This document shows positions 1 through 7,461 of a stretch of DNA of 14,871 nt, one piece after another; position 1 is the first letter of the stretch, and each line of letters begins with the position of its first letter. The notes below the pieces were generated by a model, which saw only the letters and a list, made by a program, of their open reading frames with translations, made no database searches and was not told the DNA's origin. Source of the stretch: JBEKYH01 sp049511115 (lineage in GTDB: Bacteria > Planctomycetota > Phycisphaerae > Tepidisphaerales > Tepidisphaeraceae); assembly GCA_049511115.1 (NCBI GenBank), contig JBEKYH010000063.1:1-14871 (forward strand), read 5' to 3'. The position numbers and the translations under genes are program-made.

Positions 1-738
1 CGCCGCCGAGAGAAAGGCGCGGGCATCGCCGACGGATTCCATGTAGATCAAAATGCTGCGCGTCTGCGGGTCGTCGCCGAAGTAGTCGATCAGGTCGCCC
101 CAGTTCACGTCGAGCATCGAACCCGTCGAGACAAACGCGCTGAAGCCGACGGTCTCGCTGAAGCTCCAATCCAGAATCGCGGTAAGGAGCGCGCCGCTCT
201 GGCTGATGAACGCGACATTACCCGGCTTGGCGATGCTGCGCGCGAACGTGGCATTGACACCGGTCAGGGGATTCATCACGCCCAGGCAATTGGGGCCGAT
301 GATTCGCATCGACCCGCGCCGCGCCTGCTCGAGCACTTTGTTTTCCAGTTCAAATCCTTTTTCACCCAGCTCGCGGAAACCCGCGGAGATGACGATCGCG
401 CCTTTGACGCCCGCGTCAGCGCATTGGCCGATGATCCCTGGCACCGTCGCGGCCGGCGTGACGACGACCGCCAAATCCACTTCTTCCGGAACCGCGTCGA
501 TATTCGCATACGCCTTGATCCCCAGCACGCTCGACCGCTTGGGATTAATGGGGAATATGGTTCCGCCGAACGGGCTGGTCACCAGGTTCCATAAGACCGT
601 GCGCCCCACGCTGCCGGCCGTCTCGGTTGCGCCGATGACAGCGATGTTGCGCGGCTTAAAAATCGCATCGAGCGGCCGCGGCGTGGAAAGGCGAATAGCT
701 TTGGATCGTTTCCCCGCCGCTGATTTTAGTTCTTGCAT
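1..738 (-). CDS. ADP-forming acyl/acetyl-CoA synthetase or Pat-type protein (CoA-binding N-terminal part), partial
   Basis: The reading frame is open from an ATG at 738 to the left edge, giving 246 residues with no stop, so the C-terminal part is missing. The visible part is a Rossmann-type CoA-binding domain (about residues 20-120, including IAVIGATETAGSVGRT) followed by the start of a succinyl-CoA-ligase-like flavodoxin domain (IIGPNCLGVMNP, then FISQSGALLTAILDW, then a DLIDYFGDDPQTR-like stretch). This order is typical of NDP-forming acetate-CoA ligase alpha regions and of the larger proteins that fuse alpha, ATP-grasp and GNAT acetyltransferase domains (Pat family). Which of these it is depends on the sequence beyond the edge. 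The start is supported by AGAGG about 6 nt upstream on the minus strand. The expected role is cytoplasmic acyl-CoA/acetate interconversion or protein lysine acetylation. The family is secure; the exact activity is not. Confidence 0.88.
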   Translation of the reverse strand, partial: MQELKSAAGKRSKAIRLSTPRPLDAIFKPRNIAVIGATETAGSVGRTVLWNLVTSPFGGTIFPINPKRSSVLGIKAYANIDAVPEEVDLAVVVTPAATVPGIIGQCADAGVKGAIVISAGFRELGEKGFELENKVLEQARRGSMRIIGPNCLGVMNPLTGVNATFARSIAKPGNVAFISQSGALLTAILDWSFSETVGFSAFVSTGSMLDVNWGDLIDYFGDDPQTRSILIYMESVGDARAFLSAA

Positions 739-774
739 AATGACCTCTATTAGATCATTCGTAATATTCCTTCG

Positions 775-818
775 CATCGGCATATTCCCCTACGAAAAGA
801 ATAGGGACGATGCCGATG
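775..818. promoter_or_regulatory. Imperfect palindrome/hairpin upstream of the CoA-synthetase gene
   Basis: CATCGGCAT (775-783) is matched by its exact reverse complement ATGCCGATG (810-818). An inner CCCTA (788-792) pairs with TAGGG (802-806) around a 9-nt loop. It lies about 37 nt upstream of the start codon at 738. It has no T-tract on the minus strand, so it is not an obvious terminator for the small genes to its right. It could be a regulator binding site or a 5' leader hairpin. The structure is seen directly; the role is inferred. Confidence 0.5.
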
Positions 819-848
819 AGGCAAGGCGAACCGCCAGGAAAGAATTCA

Positions 849-955
849 ATTAACCGCAGAGGCGCAGAGTTCGCAGAGGGATTCAATAAAATCACAATCA
901 AAAATCGAGTCTTGATTTCGGTTTTCTCTGCGTCCTCTGCGCCTCTGCGGTTAAT
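849..955. repeat. Long inverted repeat, CGCAGAG family, copy 1
   Basis: The outer 21 bases (849-869) are the exact reverse complement of 935-955, and weaker pairing continues inward (CGCAGAGGG near 872-880 against CTCTGCG near 926-932). A further AATCAA (896-901) / TTGATT (912-917) pair lies in the centre. Each arm is built of CGCAGAG units at 8-9 bp spacing. The element lies between two minus-strand units. Closely related arms recur at 7462-7564, and a diverged version at 9132-9244. It encodes no protein and is best seen as a dispersed hairpin element of unknown origin. Confidence 0.85.
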
Positions 956-970
956 AAGTATTTCCGATTT

Positions 971-988
971 CCTTGGCGGCCTTGGCGG
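971..988. repeat. Two tandem CCTTGGCGG 9-mers
   Basis: Two exact 9-bp copies sit at 971-979 and 980-988, just outside the right arm of the 849-955 inverted repeat. Read on the minus strand they give CCGCCAAGG units, similar to the CGCCAAGAA 9-mers at 12087-12104. This suggests the same repeat class with a drifted unit. Confidence 0.55.
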
Positions 989-1158
989 GCGGGAAAGTGA
1001 CCCGGGTGCGCGTGCCGATGGCGGATCACAATAGCATTTTTATGACCGATCCGGCGCTGGTTTTTATTCCGCTGCGACGGTTTGCGGTGGCAACGACGCC
1101 GTAGCGGCCGTGCCGTTGAATGCGCTATCAATTCGACGATCGGGACTGCTCGCGCCTA

Positions 1159-1608
1159 CTAACCCTTGAGCCAACTCGATCGGACCGATTTCGTGGGAGC
1201 GTAAATGTCTTTGTCTGGTTTGAGCCAATACGCATCAATTACGCGTTGGATATAGGCTCGAGCCGCGCCTTCTGGGTTGGAAAATGCGTGTTCCTGCCAG
1301 ACGGAGGGCTTGTCGATCTCCTTAAAGACGAAGTCATTACCCAGTTTTCGTATATAAACTCCCACCTCAGGCGTCTGGTCCGTGTAGCGGGACGGAAACA
1401 CGGGATGTCGTTCCAATTCCGCCACGATGGCACGAACGAGCGCTGGGACGATGTTGGGACGAGACCTTCTGTAGTCGGCGAGTCCACGTTCCGAATACTC
1501 ATAACCCATCGCTTCCAAAATCCGTTGGGTCGATGGATTGGCTAACAACTCCATGCATTGAACGTGCGAAGGCTCGGCCGACATTAGCATCTCCAGCATC
1601 CAACGCAT
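1159..1608 (-). CDS. Hypothetical 149-aa protein, last gene of a small minus-strand cluster
   Basis: I do not recognise this family. The product is a soluble, mixed alpha/beta-looking protein with no signal peptide or membrane segment. It has an Arg/Glu-rich middle (residues 45-70) and an aromatic C-terminal half containing a FSNPEGAARAYIQRVIDAYW segment. The start ATG (1606-1608) shares a TGATG junction with the stop of the preceding small gene, the usual sign of translational coupling, and this is the main support for the start. Codon use is balanced and the frame is continuous; the opposite-strand frame over the same bases gives a less protein-like translation. Small coupled pairs are often toxin-antitoxin or effector-immunity pairs, but no toxin signature such as a PIN or RelE motif is visible, so no function is assigned. 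Confidence 0.65.
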   Translation of the reverse strand: MRWMLEMLMSAEPSHVQCMELLANPSTQRILEAMGYEYSERGLADYRRSRPNIVPALVRAIVAELERHPVFPSRYTDQTPEVGVYIRKLGNDFVFKEIDKPSVWQEHAFSNPEGAARAYIQRVIDAYWLKPDKDIYAPTKSVRSSWLKG

Positions 1609-1808
1609 CAGTCGTGATCGTCGTAGATATCGGCGCGGGAGAAATCCGCGGGCAGCGGCGGCAAGTCCGGCAGCCCCTCAGTTAAATCGTTTAGCCAGCG
1701 CTCCAGTTCCTGAGCGGTAGGGACTCGATTGTGAGGGCGCGCAGTCAGCTTGCGCCGTTCACCTTGAAGCTTATTCACCCTCTGCCGCTGGTCCGGCGGG
1801 CGACGCAT
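1608..1808 (-). CDS. Small charged hypothetical protein (66 aa) coupled to the 149-aa gene
   Basis: This is a short, strongly charged protein. The first 25 residues are basic (RRPPDQRQRVNKLQGERRK). A predicted helix, AQELERWLNDL, follows, then an acidic proline-rich tail, LPDLPPLPADFSRADIYDDHD. The frame extends upstream to an ATG at 1835 (75 aa). I prefer the ATG at 1808 because GAGG lies about 8 nt before it and overlaps the stop codon of the 55-aa gene upstream, whereas the 1835 ATG has no ribosome-binding site. Its stop overlaps the next start by one base (TGATG). The basic N-terminus plus acidic tail resembles the general layout of small antitoxins, but I see no definite DNA-binding fold, so this is only a suggestion. 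Confidence 0.55.
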   Translation of the reverse strand: MRRPPDQRQRVNKLQGERRKLTARPHNRVPTAQELERWLNDLTEGLPDLPPLPADFSRADIYDDHD

Positions 1809-1818
1809 GAGAGGTTCC

Positions 1819-1986
1819 TCAGCCACCTTGCGCATAATCGGAATTTACCACACAGACCCGTACGGGACGAGGGCCGTTTTTCGTCAGCCGTCCACACTTC
1901 ACCGTCCTCATGCCCGAATAGAGCGGTGCCACGAGGGTGACAAGCGGGACCGCCAATAGCACCAGAATCCACATGAATACCGCCAT
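1819..1986 (-). CDS. Possible 55-aa single-span membrane peptide
   Basis: This short frame runs from an ATG at 1986 to a TGA at 1819-1821. Residues 2-22 form a hydrophobic stretch (MAVFMWILVLLAVPLVTLVA) that would span the membrane or act as a signal peptide. A short basic tail with two cysteines follows (around residues 31 and 45). The stop lies 10 nt before the preferred start of the next gene, and the next gene's GAGG site overlaps it, which supports co-transcription. The ribosome-binding site is weak (GGCGGA about 8 nt upstream). No family is recognised and a chance frame is possible; the hydrophobic N-terminus and tight spacing are the only evidence. Confidence 0.4.
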   Translation of the reverse strand: MAVFMWILVLLAVPLVTLVAPLYSGMRTVKCGRLTKNGPRPVRVCVVNSDYAQGG

Positions 1987-2103
1987 ATGATTATCCGCCG
2001 ATTCTTAGATTTTTATGTGCAAAACCCCCTGGCGCGTGAAAAAACCCATCTTTTATCGGCCCCCTCCAACAAGAAACGACAAATCAGTGATTCCCCGATA
2101 ACC

Positions 2104-2132
2104 TTTAACCGCGCTTCGTGTCCTAATAGAAT
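2104..2132 (+). promoter_or_regulatory. Candidate promoter for the small lipoprotein gene
   Basis: TTTAAC (2104-2109) and TAGAAT (2127-2132) are separated by 17 bp. The -10 matches the sigma70 consensus at 5 of 6 positions; the -35 is weak. It lies about 30 bp upstream of the ATG at 2164. Confidence 0.3.
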
Positions 2133-2163
2133 CATCGCAAGAAGGCCATGAAAGGAGCCACCT

Positions 2164-2550
2164 ATGTTGCAAGGAATTGGTAAACGAGGCATGTTAATTG
2201 GCGCCGGAACGATGTTACTCGCCGCCGCCGGATGCACCGTCGATGTCTACAGCCCGCCGCCGCGAGGCGAAGTGATTGTCGCCGCGCCGCCGCCCCCACC
2301 GCCGCCACCCCCTGGTGAAGTAGTCGTTGGCGTTGATGCGGCGCCTCCCCCGGATCAGGTCGAAGTGCAGCCAGTGGCGCCGGATCCATATGCCGTATGG
2401 GTTCCCGGCTCTTACGTCATCATTGGCGGGCGCTGGACCTGGCGCGGCGGGTACTATGACCATCCCCCGCGGCGCGGAATGGTTTGGATTAAGCCGCATT
2501 ATGAGCACGGCCCGCACGGCTACGTCCGCGTCGAAGGCCACTGGGGCTAA
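2164..2550 (+). CDS. Small proline-rich lipoprotein with WXXGXW-like repeats
   Basis: This is a 128-aa exported protein. The N-terminus is basic (KR), followed by a hydrophobic core and a lipobox-like LLAAAGC, so the mature protein would start at Cys24 and be lipid-anchored. A Pro-rich linker with a run of nine prolines follows. The C-terminal half is rich in Trp, Tyr and Gly with a repeated pattern (YAVWVPGSY, GRWTWRGGYYDHPPRRGMVW, YVRVEGHWG), the hallmark of small WXXGXW/YXWGXW repeat proteins found in many Gram-negative envelopes. Their molecular role is unknown. The start is supported by AAGGAG 6 nt upstream (2152-2157). It appears monocistronic, since a strong terminator follows at 2597. 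Confidence 0.82.
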   Translation: MLQGIGKRGMLIGAGTMLLAAAGCTVDVYSPPPRGEVIVAAPPPPPPPPPGEVVVGVDAAPPPDQVEVQPVAPDPYAVWVPGSYVIIGGRWTWRGGYYDHPPRRGMVWIKPHYEHGPHGYVRVEGHWG

Positions 2551-2596
2551 ACCTCTCGGACCGACCGCCTAAAATGGCGGCAAATTAGTCTCCGTA

Positions 2597-2636
2597 CGCC
2601 TTGCCGGCGTGAAAATCTGCCGGCAAGGCGGTTTTT
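2597..2636 (+). terminator. Rho-independent terminator
   Basis: A perfect 12-bp stem (CGCCTTGCCGGC at 2597-2608 with its complement at 2619-2630) closes a 10-nt loop and is followed by GTTTTT. It lies 47 nt after the lipoprotein stop codon and before the gltB promoter, so it insulates the two units. Confidence 0.9.
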
Positions 2637-2682
2637 GTGCGCAAATTCGCCATTTTTGGCCCCGCTTTATTTCACAGTTTGT

Positions 2683-2711
2683 TTGACCTACGATGTGGGT
2701 TTTAGTAATGT
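2683..2711 (+). promoter_or_regulatory. Probable sigma70-type promoter of gltBD
   Basis: TTGACC (2683-2688) and TAATGT (2706-2711) are separated by exactly 17 bp, and both boxes are close to the sigma70 consensus. Transcription would start near 2718 and give a leader of about 135 nt before gltB. I see no sigma54 (GG-N10-GC) element here. Confidence 0.6.
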
Positions 2712-2741
2712 CATACGGCTTTGCCAACCGCAAATTGCCCA

Positions 2742-2759
2742 AGGCTCCCAGGGGAGCCT
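2742..2759 (+). promoter_or_regulatory. Short hairpin in the gltB 5' leader
   Basis: AGGCTCC (2742-2748) pairs perfectly with GGAGCCT (2753-2759) around a 4-nt loop, inside the predicted leader. No known riboswitch class is recognised in 2712-2853. It may be a simple leader hairpin or part of a larger fold. Confidence 0.4.
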
Positions 2760-2853
2760 GACGGGCCGCTGACATGATTACGACCGATCGCCCGCCGGCA
2801 TGGCCGGAGCGGACTGGTTGTTTTACCGATTCGTCTAGCCGCGATAAGGACCC

Positions 2854-5800
2854 ATGAAAGGTTACCCACCAGCGCAGGGATTGTTCGATCCAAGTTACGA
2901 GTCCGACGCCTGCGGCGTGGGGTTCGTCTGCCATTTGAAGGGGCAGGCCTCCAACCTGGTCATCAGCCAGGGCTTGCAGATGCTGGAGAACATGAACCAC
3001 CGAGGCGGCTGCGGCTGCGAGGCCAATAGCGGCGACGGCGCCGGCATCCTCACCCGCCTGCCCGACAAGTTCTTCCGCCGCGTCACCAGCGACCTTGGCT
3101 TTTCCCTTCCGCCCCTCGGCGAATACGGCGTGGCCATGGTCTTCATGCCCAAGGAGATGGTCGCCCGCAATGAGTGCCAGCTTGTCCTGGAGCGCATCGC
3201 CCGCGAATACGGCATGACCGTCCTCGGCTGGCGCGATGTCCCCGTGGACAGCTCGCAGATCGGCCCCACCCCGCGCCGCACCGAACCGCGCATCCGCCAG
3301 CTTTTCGTGACCATGGGCGAGACCTTTTACAACCGCGCCGATTTCAACCGCCGCTTGTACCTCGTCCGCCAGCGCGCCGAAAATTTCATCGAGTTTCAAA
3401 GCGGCGTTCGAGAAGCCGCCGACCAGTTCTATATCTGCGGCTTTTCCACCAACCGCATCGTCTATAAGGGGATGCTGACCGCGCACCAGGTCCGCCAGTA
3501 TTACACGGACCTTTCCGACCCAGATTTCCAAAGTTCGATGGCCATCGTCCACTCGCGCTTTTCGACCAATACTTTTCCCTCCTGGGATCGCGCCCATCCC
3601 TACCGGTACATCGCCCATAACGGCGAGATCAACACCCTCCGCGGCAACCGCAACTGGATGCGCGCCCGCACCGGCTCATTGAAGAGCGAAGTCTTCGGCG
3701 AGGAACTGAACAAACTGTATCCCATCCTCACCGAAAGCGGCAGCGACACGGCGACGTTCGACAATTGCCTCCAGTTCCTCACCCTCAACGGCCGCAGTTT
3801 GGCGCATTCGGCGCTGATGATGATCCCCGAGGCATGGCAGAACAATCCCAAGATGGACGAAGACCTGCGGGCGTTTTACGAGTATCACGCCTGCCTCATG
3901 GAGCCGTGGGACGGCCCGGCCAGCATCGTCTTCACCAACGGCATTCAAGTCGGCGCAGTGCTCGACCGCAACGGCTTGCGCCCCAGCCGTTATTACGTGA
4001 CCAAAGACGATCTGGTCATCATGGCCAGCGAAGTGGGCGTATTGCCGATACCACCTCAGGATGTCGTGAAAAAGTGGCGCTTGCAGCCGGGCAAGATATT
4101 CCTGGCCGATTCCGAGCAGGGCCGCATCGTCGACGACGCCGAGATCAAGCGAGATCTGGTCGAAAAACGCCCCTGGCGAAAGTGGCTGGAAGAGAATCTG
4201 GTCCACCTGGACGATCTCCCGATTCCAAAGAACGTCAGCGACACCGATCACAAGACGCTGCGCGTGCGCCAGCATGTCTTCGGCTACACCGTCGAAGAAT
4301 TGAAGATGATCCTCCTGCCCATGGCCTCCAACGGGCAGGAACCGATCGGTTCGATGGGCACGGATACGCCGCTGGCCTGCCTGAGCGAAAAGCCGCAGTT
4401 GCTGTACAGCTATTTCCGGCAGTTATTCGCGCAGGTGACCAATCCGCCGCTCGACGCCATCCGCGAGGAACTGGTCACGTCGCTGTACACGTACCTCGGC
4501 CGCGAGGGCAATCTGCTGGAAGAGACTCCGCGGCATTGCCATCTCATCAAGCTCAAGCAGCCGATTCTGTCGAACGCCGACCTGGAAAAACTGCGACAGG
4601 TGGCCGTCGGCGATCTGCGCGCGGTGACCTTGCCCATGCTGTTCAAGGCCTCCGACGGCGAAGCGGGCCTGGGCAAAGCGGTCGAGGAACTGTGCGAAAA
4701 GGCCGCCGAGGCGGTTCGCAGCGGCGTGTCGATCCTGGTTCTGTCCGACCGGGGCGTGGACGCCGATCAAACGCCGATCCCCAGCCTCCTGGCGACCAGC
4801 GCCGTGCATCATCACCTCATCCGCGAGGGCACGCGCACGCAATGCGGCTTGGTCATCGAGACCGGGGAGGCCCGCGAGGCTCATCACCTGTGCCTGTTGA
4901 TCGGCTACGGCGCCGGCGCGGTCAATCCTTATCTGGCGTTTGAGACCATCACCGATCTGCACCGCGACGGAATGCTTCCGACGGAAGTGACGCTGGAGCA
5001 GGCCAAGAAGAATTACATCAAGGCCGCCAACAAGGCCATTCTCAAAGTCGCCAGCAAGATGGGCATCTCCACGGTGCAAAGCTACCGCGGGGCGCAGATT
5101 TTCGAGGCCATCGGCCTGGGCAAAGCGGTCATCGACAAATATTTCGCCAACACGCCCAGCCGCATCGACGGCATACCGCTGGAAGTCATCGCCGCCGAAT
5201 CGCTGGCCCGGCATCGTCATGGATATCCGCCCATCAGAGTGAACGGCGAGGTCCTCGACAACGGCGGCCAATATCAGTGGCGGCGCGACGGCGAATACCA
5301 TAGCTGGAACCCCGACACCGTCGCCAAGCTGCAGCACGCCGTTCGCGTGGACAGCTTCAAGACATTCCAGGAATACTCGCAATTGGTCGACGACGAGAGC
5401 CGCCACCGCTGCACCCTGCGCGGCCTGATTAATATCAAGAAAGGGCGCAAGCCCGTGCCGCTTTCGGAAGTCGAGCCGGCCAAGGAGATCGTCAAGCGAT
5501 TTGTGACCGGTGCGATGAGCTTTGGGTCGATCAGCAAAGAGGCTCACGAGAATCTGGCGATCGCCATGAACGCGATGGGCGGTAAGAGCAACACTGGAGA
5601 AGGGGGCGAAGACCCCGAGCGATTCAAGCCTGACACCGATTCCCACGGCAAGCCCGTCATTGGGCCGCTGGGCATGCCCACGTGGCGGCGGTCGGCCATC
5701 AAGCAGGTGGCCAGCGCGCGCTTCGGCGTGACCGCCGAATATTTGGTCAACGCCGATGAATTGCAGATCAAGATGGCCCAGGGGGCTAAGCCCGGCGAAG

Positions 5801-7446
5801 GCGGCCAGCTTCCCGGCAAGAAAGTGGACGAGTACATCGGCAAAATCCGCTATTCCACGCCGGGCGTGGGGCTGATCTCGCCGCCGCCGCACCACGACAT
5901 TTACAGCATCGAAGACCTGGCCCAGCTTATTCACGATTTGAAGAACGCCAATCGCCGGGCCCGCATCAGCGTCAAGCTGGTCAGTGAGGTCGGCGTCGGC
6001 ACGGTCGCCGCGGGCGTCGCCAAGGCCAAGGCCGACCATATCCTGATCTCCGGCGACGGCGGCGGCACCGGCGCTTCGCCCCTGACGAGCATCAAATACG
6101 CCGGCATCCCCTGGGAAATGGGCGTGGCCGAAACGCAGCAGACGCTCGTCCTGAACGATCTTCGCGGCCGCATCATTTTGCAGACCGACGGGCAGATGAA
6201 GACCGGCCGCGATGTTGTCATCGGCGCGCTGCTCGGGGCCGAGGAATTCGGCTTCAGCACCGGCCCGCTCATCGCCTCCGGATGCATCATGATGCGCGTG
6301 TGTCACTTGAACACCTGCCCCGTCGGCATCGCGACGCAGGACCCGGATTTGCGCAAGAAATTCGCGGGCAAGCCCGAGAACGTGATCAATTTCATGTTCT
6401 TCATCGCCGAGGAAGTGCGCCTGCTGATGGCCCACATGGGATTCCGCACCTTTGCCGAAATGATCGGCCAGACGCAGATGCTCGAATTCCGCGATGTCTC
6501 AAACCACTGGAAGGCCAAGCACCTGGATTTGTCGGTGATCCTTCACAAGCCTGATCTTCCCGGCGTGGCGGTCCGCAATGTCGCCAAGCAGGATCACGGC
6601 CTGGAATATGCCCTGGATATCACCAAGATTCTCGACTTGGCCAAGCCGGCGCTGGAGAAAAGGGAGAAGGTCCGGGCCGAGTTGGAAATCCAGAACGTCA
6701 ACCGGACGGTCGGCGCGATCCTCAGCAGCGAAGTGGCCCTTCGCTATGGTCACGCCGGGTTGCCGGACGACACGATTCACCTGAAATTCAAGGGCAGCGC
6801 CGGCCAGAGCTTTGGCGCATTCTCCGCGCGCGGCGTGACGCTGGAACTCGAAGGCGACGCCAACGATTACTGCGGTAAGGGCCTTAGCGGCGGGCGCGTG
6901 ATCATCTATCCGCCCAGGGAATCACGCTTCAAGGCGGAAGAGAACATCATCGCCGGCAATGTGATCGGCTATGGCGCCACCGAAGGCGAGATTTATCTCC
7001 GCGGCGTCGTCGGCGAGCGCTTCTGCGTCCGCAACAGCGGCGCTGAGGCGGTCGTCGAGGGCGTCGGCGACCATGCCTGCGAGTACATGACCGGTGGGCG
7101 CGTCGTGGTGATCGGCAAGACCGGCCGCAATTTCGCGGCGGGCATGAGCGGCGGCATCGCTTACGTCTACAACATGGACGCCAATTTCAAGGACCTTTGC
7201 AATACCGAGATGGTCGATCTGGAGTATGCCGACAGTTTCAACAAGGCCGACATCTCCACGATCCGCCGCCTGCTGGAGAATCATCTCAAGTACACCTCCA
7301 GCCCGGTGGCCAAGGCGATACTGGACGGGTTTGAAAAGGAGCTGCGCTGGTTCGTGAAAGTCATGCCCACCGACTACCGCAGGGTGCTGGAGCACAAGGC
7401 CGAGATCGAAGCCAAGGCCGAAATGCTCGGTAAGCGGCAGAATTAG
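2854..7446 (+). CDS. gltB: Glutamate synthase (NADPH-type) large/alpha subunit
   Basis: The enzyme hydrolyses glutamine and transfers the ammonia to 2-oxoglutarate, giving glutamate; it is the GOGAT half of the GS-GOGAT nitrogen assimilation route in the cytoplasm. At 1530 aa it is full length. Domains in order: a class-II glutamine amidotransferase domain beginning at the nucleophile Cys20 (ESDACGVGF, preceded by a 19-residue propeptide to be cleaved) and reaching about residue 430; a central domain (about 480-780); the FMN-binding synthase domain (about 840-1200) with GAKPGEGGQLPGKKV near 978, GDGGGTGASP near 1068 and the 3Fe-4S ligands Cys1144, Cys1150 and Cys1155; and the C-terminal GXGXG beta-helix (about 1280-1470). 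TAAGGA lies just upstream of the ATG. gltD follows at 148 nt, making this the NADPH-dependent form. Nothing is truncated. Confidence 0.98.
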   Translation: MKGYPPAQGLFDPSYESDACGVGFVCHLKGQASNLVISQGLQMLENMNHRGGCGCEANSGDGAGILTRLPDKFFRRVTSDLGFSLPPLGEYGVAMVFMPKEMVARNECQLVLERIAREYGMTVLGWRDVPVDSSQIGPTPRRTEPRIRQLFVTMGETFYNRADFNRRLYLVRQRAENFIEFQSGVREAADQFYICGFSTNRIVYKGMLTAHQVRQYYTDLSDPDFQSSMAIVHSRFSTNTFPSWDRAHPYRYIAHNGEINTLRGNRNWMRARTGSLKSEVFGEELNKLYPILTESGSDTATFDNCLQFLTLNGRSLAHSALMMIPEAWQNNPKMDEDLRAFYEYHACLMEPWDGPASIVFTNGIQVGAVLDRNGLRPSRYYVTKDDLVIMASEVGVLPIPPQDVVKKWRLQPGKIFLADSEQGRIVDDAEIKRDLVEKRPWRKWLEENLVHLDDLPIPKNVSDTDHKTLRVRQHVFGYTVEELKMILLPMASNGQEPIGSMGTDTPLACLSEKPQLLYSYFRQLFAQVTNPPLDAIREELVTSLYTYLGREGNLLEETPRHCHLIKLKQPILSNADLEKLRQVAVGDLRAVTLPMLFKASDGEAGLGKAVEELCEKAAEAVRSGVSILVLSDRGVDADQTPIPSLLATSAVHHHLIREGTRTQCGLVIETGEAREAHHLCLLIGYGAGAVNPYLAFETITDLHRDGMLPTEVTLEQAKKNYIKAANKAILKVASKMGISTVQSYRGAQIFEAIGLGKAVIDKYFANTPSRIDGIPLEVIAAESLARHRHGYPPIRVNGEVLDNGGQYQWRRDGEYHSWNPDTVAKLQHAVRVDSFKTFQEYSQLVDDESRHRCTLRGLINIKKGRKPVPLSEVEPAKEIVKRFVTGAMSFGSISKEAHENLAIAMNAMGGKSNTGEGGEDPERFKPDTDSHGKPVIGPLGMPTWRRSAIKQVASARFGVTAEYLVNADELQIKMAQGAKPGEGGQLPGKKVDEYIGKIRYSTPGVGLISPPPHHDIYSIEDLAQLIHDLKNANRRARISVKLVSEVGVGTVAAGVAKAKADHILISGDGGGTGASPLTSIKYAGIPWEMGVAETQQTLVLNDLRGRIILQTDGQMKTGRDVVIGALLGAEEFGFSTGPLIASGCIMMRVCHLNTCPVGIATQDPDLRKKFAGKPENVINFMFFIAEEVRLLMAHMGFRTFAEMIGQTQMLEFRDVSNHWKAKHLDLSVILHKPDLPGVAVRNVAKQDHGLEYALDITKILDLAKPALEKREKVRAELEIQNVNRTVGAILSSEVALRYGHAGLPDDTIHLKFKGSAGQSFGAFSARGVTLELEGDANDYCGKGLSGGRVIIYPPRESRFKAEENIIAGNVIGYGATEGEIYLRGVVGERFCVRNSGAEAVVEGVGDHACEYMTGGRVVVIGKTGRNFAAGMSGGIAYVYNMDANFKDLCNTEMVDLEYADSFNKADISTIRRLLENHLKYTSSPVAKAILDGFEKELRWFVKVMPTDYRRVLEHKAEIEAKAEMLGKRQN

Positions 7447-7461
7447 GGCGAAAGGAAAACC

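Larger units (their letters stand above)
739..1158. other. Gene-poor interval between two minus-strand units
   Basis: I see no credible coding region in these 420 bases. The interval holds a palindrome (775-818), a long inverted repeat (849-955) and two tandem CCTTGGCGG units (971-988). From about 990 to 1158 I see nothing recognisable and no tRNA-like fold. The promoter of the CoA-synthetase gene should lie here, upstream of 738, but no convincing -35/-10 pair stands out. Confidence 0.6.

Noticed and set aside
206..853. 215-aa plus-strand frame at the left edge
   Set aside because: It is antisense to the CoA-synthetase gene, whose minus frame shows clear family motifs, and it runs into the hairpin repeat.
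849..955. Could the CGCAGAG repeats be a CRISPR array?
   Set aside because: Units are 8-9 bp with no constant-length unique spacers, and the two arms are inverted rather than direct repeats; no cas gene is seen.
990..1158. Possible tRNA or small RNA in the gap before the 149-aa gene
   Set aside because: No cloverleaf arms, T-loop motif or promoter-terminator pair could be found by eye.
1120..1545. 141-aa plus-strand frame opposite the 149-aa gene
   Set aside because: The minus frame has the TGATG coupling to its neighbour and a more protein-like composition; the plus frame lacks a ribosome-binding site.
2569..3618. 349-aa minus-strand frame across the terminator, gltB promoter and gltB start
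   Set aside because: It overlaps the terminator and the catalytic domain of gltB, and has low-complexity composition with no recognisable domain.
4423..6435. 670-aa open frame on the minus strand inside gltB
   Set aside because: It is fully antisense to gltB, and its translation is Ala/Gly/Asp/His-biased, as expected of a mirror frame of a GC-rich gene. gltB matches its family throughout.
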